DNA of 64,000 bases from Methylobacterium iners (GTDB lineage: Bacteria; Pseudomonadota; Alphaproteobacteria; Rhizobiales; Beijerinckiaceae). Made by a program: the position numbers and the translations under genes. Location of the stretch: positions 62,001 to 126,000 of the forward strand of contig NZ_BPQP01000006.1 of the NCBI RefSeq assembly GCF_022179305.1. Direction: 5' to 3'. Positions 19,832 through 28,985 of the stretch are shown piece after piece; position 1 is the stretch's first letter, and every line of letters begins with the position of its first letter. The notes below the pieces were generated by a model, which saw nothing but the letters and a program-made list of their open reading frames with translations, ran no database searches and had not been told where the DNA came from.

Positions 19832-20602
19832 ATGAGCGAGCACGTCACGATCGAAGATCTCGCCGGCGGTGTGAGGCTCATCGGCTTCGCGCGCCCTGAG
19901 AAGAAGAACGCGCTGACCGGCGCCATGTACGATTCCATGCGCGAGGCGCTCACGGGCGCGGACGGGTCCGATGCCGTCGGTGCCATCGTCTTCGCCGGCA
20001 CGCCGGGCATCTTCACGGCCGGTAACGACATCGCGGATTTCGCCGCGGGTGCCGCCAAGCCCTTTACCGATGCGCCGGCCCTGCACTTCATCCGTCAGCT
20101 CGCGCGCACGAAGACGCCGATGGTCGCGGCCGTGGACGGCATCGCGGTCGGCATCGGCACGACGCTGACGCTTCATTGCGACCTCGTCTATGCGAGTCCC
20201 GCTGCCCGCTTCCGGATGCCGTTCGTGGAGCTCGGCCTCGTGCCCGAGGCGGCGTCCTCCTATCTGCTTCCGCGCCGGGTCGGCCTCGCCAAGGCAACCG
20301 AGATGCTGCTCCTCTCGGAGACCTTCGACGCCGACGAGGCGGTACGGCTCGGTCTCGCCAACGCCGTGATCCCGGCCGAGATGCTGGTCGAGCACGCCGT
20401 GGCCAAGGCCGCGAGGCTCGCCGCCCTCCCGCGCGGCGCCGTCGCAGCCTCGCGCGCGCTGATCCGAGGTGACCAGGAGGCGATCGAGGCGGCGCTCGAA
20501 GCCGAGGCCGTGGCCTTCGAGAAGCGCTTGCGTTCTGCCGAGGCGCAGGCGGCCTTCATGAGCTTCCTGAGCCGCGGCGCGAAGCCCGGCACGGCCGCGT
20601 GA
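19832..20602 (+). CDS. Enoyl-CoA hydratase/isomerase (crotonase) family
   Basis: A 256-aa crotonase-fold enzyme. Oxyanion-hole segments are FTAGNDIADFAAG (residues about 62-74) and DGIAVGIGTTLTLHCDLVYAS. The second-loop region VELGLVPEAASSYLLPRRVG contains the Glu often used for hydration. It probably hydrates the enoyl-CoA made by the preceding dehydrogenase. The frame stays open upstream through the palindromic repeat, but the ATG at 19832 after GGCGAGGAAACG is the natural start. Its stop overlaps the next gene's GTG start by four bases. Confidence 0.92.
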   Translation: MSEHVTIEDLAGGVRLIGFARPEKKNALTGAMYDSMREALTGADGSDAVGAIVFAGTPGIFTAGNDIADFAAGAAKPFTDAPALHFIRQLARTKTPMVAAVDGIAVGIGTTLTLHCDLVYASPAARFRMPFVELGLVPEAASSYLLPRRVGLAKATEMLLLSETFDADEAVRLGLANAVIPAEMLVEHAVAKAARLAALPRGAVAASRALIRGDQEAIEAALEAEAVAFEKRLRSAEAQAAFMSFLSRGAKPGTAA

Positions 20603-21441
20603 CCGCGCCGAACCTCGCCGGCAAGGTCTGCCTCGTGGCCGGCGCCTCGCGGGGCGTCGGCCGGGGGATCGCGCGGGGCCTAGGCGAAGCCGGCGCCACC
20701 GTGATCGTCACCGCCCGTTCGAGCGAGACGGGTCCGCGCACCGAGAGCCGGCCGGAGACGATCGAGGATACCGCGCGCGCGGTCGACGCCGCCGGAGGCG
20801 AGGGTCACCACTACATCTGCGACCACACCAGCGAGCGGGCGGTCGACACCCTCGTACACTGGGCGCTGCGGCGCTTCGGGCGGATCGACGTCGCAGTCTC
20901 GAGCGTCTGGGGCGGAAACGAGGGCTACGACGGCACCCGCTATCCCGACGGCGCGGAATGGGGCACGCCCTTCTGGCGACGCTCCGCCGAGCCCTTCGCA
21001 GGCTTCCTCGGCGTCGGCCCCTATGCCGGTCTGCTGCTCGCCCGGGCCGTGGCGCCCGCGATGGTCTCGGCGCGCCAGGGGCTCCTCGCCTTCGTCTCCT
21101 TCGACACGGGCGGTTACCTCGGCGACATCTACTACGACCTCGCCAAGGCGGCGACGAACCGGCTGGCGCTGGCCTGTGCCGAGGAGCTGCGCCCGCACGG
21201 CGTCACCGCGCTCGCCCTCTCGCCGGGCTATGTCCGCACGGAGCGCGTCCGCGACGCCGGCCAGGAGTCACTCGCCACGGAGAGCCCGCTTTATGCCGGC
21301 CGCGCAATGGCGGCGCTCGCCGCCGACCCGGCCGTGACGGCGCGCGCCGGCCACATCCTGCACGCAGGCGACCTCGCCGCGCAGTACGGCTTCACGGATT
21401 CGGACGGCACAAGGCCCGGCCGCTTCCAGCTCGGATCTTGA
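20599..21441 (+). CDS. Short-chain dehydrogenase/reductase (SDR)
   Basis: A 280-aa NAD(P)-dependent oxidoreductase with the Rossmann signature VAGASRGVGRGIARGLGEAG and the catalytic Tyr-Lys pair in YYDLAKAATNRLALACAEEL. ALSPGYVRTERVR follows. The Ser position is LAFVSFDTGG. An insertion around residues 105-135 (GGNEGYDGTRYPDGAEWG) resembles the DHRS1-like subgroup. The GTG start at 20599 overlaps the crotonase stop, indicating translational coupling. It presumably oxidises or reduces a beta-hydroxy/keto intermediate in the same route. Confidence 0.9.
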   Translation: MTAPNLAGKVCLVAGASRGVGRGIARGLGEAGATVIVTARSSETGPRTESRPETIEDTARAVDAAGGEGHHYICDHTSERAVDTLVHWALRRFGRIDVAVSSVWGGNEGYDGTRYPDGAEWGTPFWRRSAEPFAGFLGVGPYAGLLLARAVAPAMVSARQGLLAFVSFDTGGYLGDIYYDLAKAATNRLALACAEELRPHGVTALALSPGYVRTERVRDAGQESLATESPLYAGRAMAALAADPAVTARAGHILHAGDLAAQYGFTDSDGTRPGRFQLGS

Positions 21442-21451
21442 GGAGGACACC

Positions 21452-22312
21452 ATGACTGGATCGCTGAAGGGCAAGACCCTGTTCATTACCGGCGCCTCGC
21501 GCGGAATCGGCCTGGCGATCGGCCTGCGCGCTGCCCGTGACGGGGCCAACGTCGCCATCGCCGCGAAGACCGACACGCCGCACCCGAAGCTCGAAGGAAC
21601 GATCCACACGGCCGCTGCAGCGATCGAGGCGGCGGGCGGGCGCGCCCTGCCGCTCCTCGTCGACGTCCGCGAGGAGGAGAGTGTCGTCTCCGCGATCGAG
21701 CGCACCGCGAGCACCTTCGGCGGCATCGACATCGTCGTGAACAACGCCAGTGCCATCTCGCTGACGCCGACGCCGCTGACCGAGATGAAGCGCTTCGACC
21801 TGATGCACCAGATCAACACGCGCGGCACCTACATGGTCTCCAAATACGCGATGCCCCATCTCGCCAGGTCGGAGAACCCGCACATCCTGATGCTGTCGCC
21901 GCCCCTCGACATGCAGGAGAAGTGGTTCGCGCCCCACCTCGCCTACACCATGGCAAAGTTCGGCATGTCGCTGTGCGTGCTCGGGCTGGCCGGGGAGCTC
22001 CGGAAGAAGGGCATCGCCGTCAACGCGCTGTGGCCGCGCACCACCATCGCCACCGCGGCCGTCCAGAACCTGCTGGGCGGCGAGGCGCTGATGCAGGCGA
22101 GCCGGACGCCCGAGATCATCGCCGACGCGGCGCATGCCCTGTTCCTGAAGCCGTCGCGGGAGATCACCGGCCGCTTCCTCATCGACGACACCTTCCTCGC
22201 CGAGCAGGGTGTCACGGACTTCACACAATACCGCGTCACACCCGGAATTCCTCTTGCGCCGGACTTCTTCGTGCCGGATGCGAGCGAACCGCCTCCGGGT
22301 GCTCTCGATTGA
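21452..22312 (+). CDS. SDR family oxidoreductase (HSDL2-like)
   Basis: A 286-aa SDR with cofactor motif FITGASRGIGLAIGLRAARDGANVAIAAKT. It also has NNASAISLTPT, the active-site YTMAKFGMSLCVLGLAGELR and the tail VNALWPRTTIATAAVQNL. The AAKTDTPHPKLEGTIHTAA segment is typical of HSDL2-like enzymes associated with peroxisomal or fatty-acid metabolism in eukaryotes. The gene follows the previous SDR by 10 bp with AGGAGGACACC as ribosome site and is the last member of the acyl-CoA operon. Confidence 0.9.
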   Translation: MTGSLKGKTLFITGASRGIGLAIGLRAARDGANVAIAAKTDTPHPKLEGTIHTAAAAIEAAGGRALPLLVDVREEESVVSAIERTASTFGGIDIVVNNASAISLTPTPLTEMKRFDLMHQINTRGTYMVSKYAMPHLARSENPHILMLSPPLDMQEKWFAPHLAYTMAKFGMSLCVLGLAGELRKKGIAVNALWPRTTIATAAVQNLLGGEALMQASRTPEIIADAAHALFLKPSREITGRFLIDDTFLAEQGVTDFTQYRVTPGIPLAPDFFVPDASEPPPGALD

Positions 22313-22338
22313 GAGCGGCCCATTCCTGAGAGCTGCCC

Positions 22339-23343
22339 TTGATCTTCACCCATCATCCGGTTTCCGAAACAGGGAGCGTCGTTCTCGAACGCCGCTCCCT
22401 CGAACTCCAGGATACGATCCACGACGATACGCTCTGGCTCGACATGGTCCGCCCCACCCGCGAAGAGGATCTCAAGGTGGAGGCCTTCCTCGGGATCACG
22501 GTGCCGACCCGTGAGGAGATGAAGGACATCGAGCCGTCCGAACTCCTCTACGTGGAGGACGGCGCCCGCTACATGACGGGCCGGGTGCTCTCGAAGGTCA
22601 GCGATTCCGAGGAGCCGGGGCTGGCTGGCATCACCTTCATCCTGAAGGGCAACCGCCTCGTCACGGTGCGCTACGAGGAGCCGCAGGCCTTCCGTATGTA
22701 CACGCTGCGGGCGGGCCGCGCGACGGGCAACGGACCGGCCGCCGCGCCCTCCGGCGAGACCATCCTGGCGGGGCTCATCGAGACGGTAATCGACCGCGCG
22801 GCGGACGTGCTCCAGCTCCAGGGCGAGCGCATCGACAGACTCTCGGGCAAGATCTTCGAGGTGAAGGAGGATCCGAGCGCCCGCAACACGGCCCTGCAGG
22901 ACACGCTGCGCGCGCTCGGCCGCCACGGCGACCTCATCTCGAAACAGCGCGAGAGCCTCGTCTCCATGGAGCGCATCCTGCTCTCGCTCTCGGCGACCTA
23001 CCGGACGGCCAAGGCGCCCCGCGAGCTGCGCGAGGACGTGCGCTCGACCCTGCGCGACCTCCAGTCGCTCGAGGAGCACGCCACCTTCCTGTCCTCGAAG
23101 ATCCAGTTCCTGCTCGACGCGACGCTCGGTCTCGTCAACCTGGAGCAGAACAACATCATCAAGCTGTTCTCGGTCATGGCGGTGGTGTTCATGCCGCCGA
23201 CGCTGATCGCCTCGCTCTACGGCATGAACTTCAAGGCGATGCCGGAGCTCGAATGGCAGTACGGCTATCCGATGGCCGTGGTCATGATGATCGTGGCCGC
23301 GGTGCTGCCCTACGTGTTCTTCCGTTGGAAGAAGTGGCTGTAG
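22339..23343 (+). CDS. corA: CorA-type magnesium/divalent cation transporter
   Basis: A 334-aa inner-membrane channel protein. A large N-terminal cytoplasmic domain is rich in helices (about residues 1-270, with coiled-coil from about 150). Two C-terminal membrane helices follow, joined by the signature YGMNFKAMPELEWQYGY. The first helix is LFSVMAVVFMPPTLIASL and the protein ends in FFRWKKWL. The GMN motif is intact, so Mg2+ (or Co2+/Ni2+) transport is expected. The start is a TTG at 22339; no ATG fits without removing conserved N-terminus. The stop abuts the next gene's ATG. Confidence 0.93.
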   Translation: MIFTHHPVSETGSVVLERRSLELQDTIHDDTLWLDMVRPTREEDLKVEAFLGITVPTREEMKDIEPSELLYVEDGARYMTGRVLSKVSDSEEPGLAGITFILKGNRLVTVRYEEPQAFRMYTLRAGRATGNGPAAAPSGETILAGLIETVIDRAADVLQLQGERIDRLSGKIFEVKEDPSARNTALQDTLRALGRHGDLISKQRESLVSMERILLSLSATYRTAKAPRELREDVRSTLRDLQSLEEHATFLSSKIQFLLDATLGLVNLEQNNIIKLFSVMAVVFMPPTLIASLYGMNFKAMPELEWQYGYPMAVVMMIVAAVLPYVFFRWKKWL

Positions 23344-24108
23344 ATGTGCGGCCGCTTCTTCATCAGGCAGGCGCCCCACCTCTTCCGGGAGTTCTCCGGC
23401 TATGCCGAGCGCCCGAACTTCCCGCCGCGCTACAACGTGGCACCGACGCAGCCCGTGCCGGTGGTGTTCGCGGATGGTGGCGAACGGCATTTCCGGCTGA
23501 TGCGCTGGGGGTTCTGGCCGAGCTGGCTCAAGGACCCGAAGGACTTTCCTCTCGTCATCAACGCGCGGGTCGAGACCGTCCAAGAGAAGCCGACCTTCCG
23601 CGGCGCGCTGCGCCACCGCCGCTGCGTCTTCCTCGCCGACGGCTTCTACGAATGGCGCCGCGAGGGCACGGGCCGGGCGGCGAAGCGGACGCCCTTCATG
23701 ATCCGCCGCACCGACGGCGCGCCCATGGCGCTCGCCGGCCTCTGGGAGAATTGGCTCGGCGCCGACGGCTCCGAGATCGACACGGCGGCCATCGTCACGA
23801 CGGGCGCCAACGGCGTGCTGGCCGGCGTCCACGACCGAATGCCGGCAATCCTCTCACCGGAAGCTGTGGATCGATGGCTGGACGTCCGCGGCGTCGAGCC
23901 GGGCCCGGCTGCCGCCCTCTGCCGGCCCTGTCCGGAGGATTGGCTCGCCATCGATCCCGTCAGCGCACGGGTCAACGACGTGCGCAACGACGATGCGGAC
24001 CTGATCGAGCCCCTCGGCCAGCCCCAGCCCGCGGCGCCAATCCGCCGCCAGCCGCCGGAGGATGCGCCGCGGTCGAGCGACGAGGATGCGCAGGGCATGT
24101 TGTTCTGA
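23344..24108 (+). CDS. SOS response-associated peptidase (SRAP/YedK-HMCES)
   Basis: A 254-aa protein that forms a stable thiazolidine link with abasic sites in single-stranded DNA. The catalytic Cys2 directly follows Met (MCGRFF). Other family marks are PPRYNVAPTQPVPVV with the conserved Asn, LMRWGFWPSWLKD, NARVETVQEKPTFR, RRCVFLADGFYEWRR with the catalytic Glu, and HDRMPAIL with the His. The C-terminal 40 residues are a variable Pro/Asp-rich tail. It starts immediately after the corA stop. Confidence 0.94.
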   Translation: MCGRFFIRQAPHLFREFSGYAERPNFPPRYNVAPTQPVPVVFADGGERHFRLMRWGFWPSWLKDPKDFPLVINARVETVQEKPTFRGALRHRRCVFLADGFYEWRREGTGRAAKRTPFMIRRTDGAPMALAGLWENWLGADGSEIDTAAIVTTGANGVLAGVHDRMPAILSPEAVDRWLDVRGVEPGPAAALCRPCPEDWLAIDPVSARVNDVRNDDADLIEPLGQPQPAAPIRRQPPEDAPRSSDEDAQGMLF

Positions 24109-24117
24109 AGGCTGAGC

Positions 24118-25368
24118 CTAGGTCCGTCGCCGACGAGCCGGCTCGCGGCGGAAGACGCCGACGACCTCCACGTGGCCCGAGTACTTGAACTGGTCGACGG
24201 GCGTGACCTCGTCCAGGCGATAGCCGCCCGCGATCAGCGTGGCCGCGTCGCGGGCGAAGGTGCCGGCGTCGCAGGCGACGCCGATCACCAGGGGAACCTT
24301 CGATTCGGCGATCCGCGTCGCTTGGGCGCCGGCGCCCGCCCTCGGCGGATCGAACACGATGGCGTCGTAGGTATCGAGCTCCAGCGGCAGCAACGGGCGG
24401 CGGAACAGGTCGCGCCGCTCGGTCGTCACCCGGCGCAGGCCCGGGGTCGCGCGGAGGGCGCGGTCGAGGCTCGCCAGCGCCGCGGCCTCGCCCTCGACGG
24501 CATGCACGTCGCAGATCCGCGCCATGGCGAGGCTGAAGGGGCCGCTGCCGGAGAAGAGGTCGACGACGCGCTTCACGCGCTTGTCGAGGGCGGCGAGCAC
24601 CCGCTCGGTCAGCACCGCCTCGCCCCGGGCGGTGGCCTGGAGGAAGCCGCCGGCGGGTGGGACCAGCCGCGTGCCGCTTGACGCGATCGCCGGCGGGCGG
24701 CGCTCCACCACGACATCGCCGTGGAGCGAGAGCCTTGCGAGGTCGAACTCGCCGGCGAGCCGCACAAGGGCGGCGCGAACGCCCTCGCTCACCGGACCGT
24801 GGCCGCGCAGGTCGACGTCGAGCCCGGCCTCGGTCGCCGTGAAGGCCGCGTCGAGCGGCTTGCGGCCGTGACCCAGGGGTGCGGCCAGCGCTTCGGCGAT
24901 CCCGGGCGCCGGGTGCAGGGCGGGAACGGTGATCGGGCAATGATCGATGCGCACGAGGTCGTGGCTGCGCGCCGTCATAAGCCCGGCGCTCGCCCGGCCC
25001 TCCTCGGCGCGGACATGCAGCGTCAGCCGCCGCCGTCCGGCGCCATGGGCGTCGACGAGGCGCGGAAGGGACGTCTCGATGCCGGCTTGGGACAGCGCCT
25101 GCGCCACGAGCCCGCGCTTCCAGGCGGCGTAGGGCTCCGACGCAAGGTGCTGCACGGCGCAGCCGCCGCAGCGACCGAAATAGGGGCAGAACGGCTCCGT
25201 CCGGTCCGGGGAGGGGGTCTCGATCGCGGCCAGCCGGCCGCGCCCGCCCTCGCGGCGGATCGCGACGCGCTCGCCGGGCAGGGCGTAGGCCACGGCGGTC
25301 CCGTCCTCCGCGATGCCGTCGCCCCGCGCGCCGAGCCGGCAGATTTCCACGCTTTCCGTCTCGCTCAC
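24118..25368 (-). CDS. RlmD/TrmA-family RNA (uracil-C5)-methyltransferase
   Basis: A 416-aa SAM-dependent RNA methyltransferase. The iron-sulfur cysteines lie in CPYFGRCGGCAVQHL (about residues 60-75) with a later Cys in IDHCPIT. The Rossmann motif is VVDLFSGSGPFSLAMA, the catalytic loop is FDPPRAGAGAQ, and VACDAGTFARDAATLI holds the nucleophilic Cys. The family methylates U1939/U747 in 23S rRNA or U54 in tRNA. The short N-terminal TRAM-like part (ICRLGARGDGIAEDG) agrees with an RlmD-like enzyme. Its start overlaps the TlyA stop by four bases, so the two RNA-methylase genes are coupled. Confidence 0.9.
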   Translation of the reverse strand: MSETESVEICRLGARGDGIAEDGTAVAYALPGERVAIRREGGRGRLAAIETPSPDRTEPFCPYFGRCGGCAVQHLASEPYAAWKRGLVAQALSQAGIETSLPRLVDAHGAGRRRLTLHVRAEEGRASAGLMTARSHDLVRIDHCPITVPALHPAPGIAEALAAPLGHGRKPLDAAFTATEAGLDVDLRGHGPVSEGVRAALVRLAGEFDLARLSLHGDVVVERRPPAIASSGTRLVPPAGGFLQATARGEAVLTERVLAALDKRVKRVVDLFSGSGPFSLAMARICDVHAVEGEAAALASLDRALRATPGLRRVTTERRDLFRRPLLPLELDTYDAIVFDPPRAGAGAQATRIAESKVPLVIGVACDAGTFARDAATLIAGGYRLDEVTPVDQFKYSGHVEVVGVFRREPARRRRT

Positions 25369-26117
25369 GACGCCGCGCCCCGGCGCGCGCCGATCAGGAA
25401 TTCGCGGTTGCCATCACCCCCGGTGACGGGGGAGGGGATCAACCCCAGGATCGTCATGCCGAGACCTTCGAGGCAGGCGCGGATCTCGGCGCAAACGGCC
25501 TCGTGAACCTCCGGTTCACGCACGATCCCGCCGCGGCCGATCCGGTCGCGGCCCGCCTCGAACTGGGGCTTGATCAGCGCGGCGAGCGTGCCGCCCTGTG
25601 CCATCAGCGGAACGAGGGTCGGCAGGACGAGGCGCAATCCGATAAAGCTGACGTCGACCGCGACGAGATCGGGCGGGGATGGGATCGCGTCCCGTTCGAG
25701 GGCGCGGGCGTCCGTGCCCTCTAGGCTCGTGACGCGCGGGTCCGTCCGCAGGCGGGCGTGCAGCTGGTCGCGGCCGACATCGACGGCGTAGACATGGGCG
25801 GCACCGCGCCTCAGCAGGGCGTCGGTAAAGCCGCCGGTCGAGGCGCCGATGTCGAGGCAGACCCGGCCCGCCGGGTCGAGACCGAACGCGTCCAGCGCCG
25901 CCGCAAGCTTGAGCCCGCCGCGCGAGACGAAGGGATGGGGCGCCTGCGCCACGATCCGGATTCCAGGCTCGAGTCGGTCGGAGGGCCGCGTCACCTTCCG
26001 GCCATCGGCGAGGACGAGGCCGGCCGCGATCGCCGCCTGCGCCTGCGCACGGCTCTCGAAATGACCGGCCTCGACCAAGAGGCGGTCGGCCCTCACCCGG
26101 TCCCGCGTCGTCTCCAC
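25365..26117 (-). CDS. TlyA-family rRNA (cytidine-2'-O)-methyltransferase
   Basis: A 250-aa protein with an N-terminal S4 RNA-binding domain (RADRLLVEAGHFESRAQAQAAI). The FtsJ-like methyltransferase domain shows PFVSRGGLKLAAALDAF, CLDIGASTGGFTDALL, DVSFIGLRLVLP and LIKPQFEAGRD. TlyA proteins methylate 16S and/or 23S rRNA and are often misnamed hemolysins. The GTG at 26117 was chosen over a longer frame because GGGAGGAG lies five bases upstream, the best ribosome site in the area. Confidence 0.92.
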   Translation of the reverse strand: METTRDRVRADRLLVEAGHFESRAQAQAAIAAGLVLADGRKVTRPSDRLEPGIRIVAQAPHPFVSRGGLKLAAALDAFGLDPAGRVCLDIGASTGGFTDALLRRGAAHVYAVDVGRDQLHARLRTDPRVTSLEGTDARALERDAIPSPPDLVAVDVSFIGLRLVLPTLVPLMAQGGTLAALIKPQFEAGRDRIGRGGIVREPEVHEAVCAEIRACLEGLGMTILGLIPSPVTGGDGNREFLIGARRGAAS

Positions 26118-26284
26118 CCTGGCTCCTCCCGAACACATCGCGCCCGAACCACCACGGTGGTTCGGCGGTTCGTCCGCTATCGGGCCCATCCGAGGACCAC
26201 CTGACGCGGTACGCCGAGGCGTGATAGCCTTTTCGGCCCGCTCGGGCGACCTTCGGGCCGGCGCCGGGTCAACGGAGGAAACAG

Positions 26285-27820
26285 ATGAGCGAGCCGCGGG
26301 AGATCGAGTTGAAACTGGAGGCGTCCGGACCGGATATCGCCGCCCTTGCGACTCATCCCCTTCTGCAATCGGCCGAGGCCGGACCAGCGGCGATCCTCAC
26401 CTCCACCTATTTCGACACCGCCGGCGGAGACCTGCGCGCGAACGGATTGACGCTGCGGGTCCGGGTGCAGCGCGGGGACCACGTCCAGACGGTCAAGGCG
26501 GCGAGCGTCACGGCCGGGCTGTTCGACCGAGCCGAGTGGGAAGGGCCGGTCGAAGGGCCGCTGCCGGACCTGGCGGCCCTCGCGGAGACGCCGGCGGCGA
26601 AGATCCTCGACAAGGCGAAGGACGCGGAACTCGCCCAGCTGTTCGCCACGGTGGTCGAGCGCACGACCCGCCGCATCAGCTATGGCGCCTCGCGGATTTC
26701 GGCGACCCTCGACCAGGGCCGGATCGAGACCCCGGCTGGCGACGCGCCCTTGTGCGAACTGGAACTGGAGCTCGAGGAAGGCACGGCCGGCGACCTCTTC
26801 GCCCTGGCGCAGGCGCTGGCAGAGACCGCACCGCTGCGCCTCGGCGCGCTGAGCAAGAGCGAGCGCGGCTTCGCGCTCACCGACGAGACCCTGCGCCGGC
26901 CGAGAAAGGCCGGAGCCGTGACATTGGAGGAAGGCGTCAGCGCGGGCGAGGCCTTCCGGACCATCGCGCTCTCCTGCCTGCGGCACCTGCGCCTCAACGA
27001 GGACGTCTTCCTGCACAGCCGCGACCCGGAGGCGCTCCACCAGATCCGCGTGGCCCTGCGCCGCCTGCGCTCGGCCTTCACGCTGTTCAAGCCGATCGTC
27101 GCGGAGGATCCGGCGGCCGGTCAGCTGCGCGAGGAGATCAAGCGGGTGACCGAGCCGTTCGGCCAGGCGCGCAACCTCGACGTTTTCCTCTCGACGACCC
27201 TTCCGGCCGAGGTGAAGCGGCGCCCCGACGAGGCCGGCCTCGACGAGCTGCGGCAGCGGCTCGAGGTCGAGCGCGAGCGCGCCTACGAGGCCGTGCTCAA
27301 CACGCTGCAATCGCCGGCTTGGCGCGCCCTGATCCTCGACCTCGTGACCTGGCTCGAAACCGGTCCCTGGCGGAAGGGCCGCGCGCCGCGCGAGCGCGAC
27401 GCGCCGGCGGGGGACTACGCGGCGAGCGTCCTGGAGCGGGCCCGCCGCCGCATCAAGAAGCGCGGACGCCGCCTCGATACCCTAGAGCCGGAGGCACGCC
27501 ACCACGTGCGCATCGAGGCGAAGAAGCTGCGCTACGGCGCCGAGTTCTTCGCCTCGCTCTATACTGGCCGGAAGGCGGCCAAGCGCCACAAGGCCTTCGT
27601 CTCGGCCCTCTCCGACCTGCAGGACCACCTCGGGGCGCTGAACGACCTCGCGACCGCTCACGAGGTCGCCGCAAGCGTGGTCTCGGGCGAGGACAGCGCG
27701 ACCGCCGCCTTCGCCGCCGGCCTCACCGCAGCGGACGGGGAGGGGAATGTCGAGGCGCTGCTCGAAGCCTCGGCGGAAGCGCACGAGGAGCTGATCGACG
27801 TGAAACCCTTCTGGCGCTGA
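26285..27820 (+). CDS. CYTH and CHAD domain protein (triphosphate tunnel metalloenzyme)
   Basis: A 511-aa protein. The N-terminal CYTH domain (residues about 1-200) starts with the ExExK motif EIELKLE and continues with YFDTAGGDLRANGLTLRVR and LCELELELEEG. The C-terminal CHAD domain (about 215-510) is helical and rich in conserved His and Arg: ALHQIRVALRRLRSAFTLFK, ARRRIKKRGRR, HHVRIEAKKLRYGAEFF. CYTH enzymes hydrolyse inorganic triphosphate, and CHAD binds polyphosphate. A role in polyphosphate metabolism is likely. GGAGGAAACAG precedes the ATG. Confidence 0.93.
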   Translation: MSEPREIELKLEASGPDIAALATHPLLQSAEAGPAAILTSTYFDTAGGDLRANGLTLRVRVQRGDHVQTVKAASVTAGLFDRAEWEGPVEGPLPDLAALAETPAAKILDKAKDAELAQLFATVVERTTRRISYGASRISATLDQGRIETPAGDAPLCELELELEEGTAGDLFALAQALAETAPLRLGALSKSERGFALTDETLRRPRKAGAVTLEEGVSAGEAFRTIALSCLRHLRLNEDVFLHSRDPEALHQIRVALRRLRSAFTLFKPIVAEDPAAGQLREEIKRVTEPFGQARNLDVFLSTTLPAEVKRRPDEAGLDELRQRLEVERERAYEAVLNTLQSPAWRALILDLVTWLETGPWRKGRAPRERDAPAGDYAASVLERARRRIKKRGRRLDTLEPEARHHVRIEAKKLRYGAEFFASLYTGRKAAKRHKAFVSALSDLQDHLGALNDLATAHEVAASVVSGEDSATAAFAAGLTAADGEGNVEALLEASAEAHEELIDVKPFWR

Positions 27821-27832
27821 CCGGCAGCAGGA

Positions 27833-28906
27833 TCAGTTCAGCTTGACCAGCTCGACCCGGCGGTTCTTGGCCCGGCCGTCCTCGGCATCGTTGCTCGCGG
27901 TCGGCGCCATCATGCCGGCGCCTGCCGCCTTCAGGCGCTTCGGATCGATGCCGTGGCTCGCGGCCAGCACCTTGATCACGGCCTCCGCGCGCCGGCGCGA
28001 GAGATCGAGGTTGTACTCGTAGGCGCCCTGGTTGTCGGTGTGGCCGACGACGATCACCGCGAGCTTCGGGTCCGACCTCATCAACCCGGCAATCTCTTGA
28101 AGCGTGGCGTTCGATTCGGGCTTCACCTCGGTCTTGTTGGTGTCGAACAGGATGCCGTAGAGCGCGATGCGCCCGCTCGCGCCGATAATGCGGGCCATCT
28201 CCTCCGCCTTCACCGTGGTCATCATGCGGTCGCGGGGCTTCGGTTCGACGAAGTGCACGACCGCGACGGTGCGCCCATTGAAGGCCTTGCAGTATTGCGT
28301 GTCCACGACCTGGTAGGTGTGGACCGTCAGGTAGGCCTCGCCGTCGGGATGCGGCATCTGCGCGGAGAAGAAGCGCTGGCCCGTGATCGACGTGGTCATC
28401 GCGCACGACCCGTTCGAGAAAGCCGGGTCCTTCAGATCGCGCTCGTGCACGAAGTACATGAGCAGGCTCGAATCGCTGCCGCCGCCGGAACTCGAACGGC
28501 GATGGTCGCCGCCGCAGCCCTCCTCCTTGCAGGAGAACAGCACCCTGCCGCCCACGGCCTCGACCTCGTCCTGGTAGTTGCGCAGCACTTCGAGCGGCGA
28601 GCGCTCGGAGGGCAGGAGGTAGGTCAGCCGGGTGCGCGCGCCCTCGACCTCTCGCTGCTCCTTCGGCCGGAAGGCGCGGTTGTTGGAGACGTCGCGCTCC
28701 GGGGTCACTTCGAGCTTCGAGAGCGGCAGCCGGAAATCCGTGTAGGCGACGCGGTCGTAGCTGACGATGAAGGAGCCGTCGTAGCGCTTGAGCAGCGGGC
28801 TGTCCTTGGCGCCGGGAATGTCCTTCGTCGGGATCGTCGCATCCGCCCACGCGACGGCGGGACACAGCGCAAGGCAGAGCACGAGACAGCACTGGCGCAG
28901 CCACAT
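27833..28906 (-). CDS. OmpA-family outer-membrane/periplasmic protein (DUF4892-like N-domain)
   Basis: A 357-aa exported protein. The signal peptide MWLRQCCLVLCLALCPAVAWA ends at about residue 21, which decides the ATG at 28906; AAGGAT lies upstream. The middle region (about 25-235) includes IVSYDRVAYTDFRLPLSKLE and a Ser/Gly-rich segment with paired cysteines (CKEEGCGG), resembling DUF4892 proteins. The C-terminal OmpA domain (about 245-355) has VGHTDNQGAYEYNLDLSRRR and the peptidoglycan-binding NRRVELVKL. It probably bridges envelope and cell wall. It is convergent with the CYTH-CHAD gene. Confidence 0.9.
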   Translation of the reverse strand: MWLRQCCLVLCLALCPAVAWADATIPTKDIPGAKDSPLLKRYDGSFIVSYDRVAYTDFRLPLSKLEVTPERDVSNNRAFRPKEQREVEGARTRLTYLLPSERSPLEVLRNYQDEVEAVGGRVLFSCKEEGCGGDHRRSSSGGGSDSSLLMYFVHERDLKDPAFSNGSCAMTTSITGQRFFSAQMPHPDGEAYLTVHTYQVVDTQYCKAFNGRTVAVVHFVEPKPRDRMMTTVKAEEMARIIGASGRIALYGILFDTNKTEVKPESNATLQEIAGLMRSDPKLAVIVVGHTDNQGAYEYNLDLSRRRAEAVIKVLAASHGIDPKRLKAAGAGMMAPTASNDAEDGRAKNRRVELVKLN

Positions 28907-28985
28907 GACGGCGAGATCCTTCCGGAGAATCGCTGAGCGCGCGAACGGTATCCCGGGCAGGGAAAGCTCGGCAAGCGGCCAAGCT

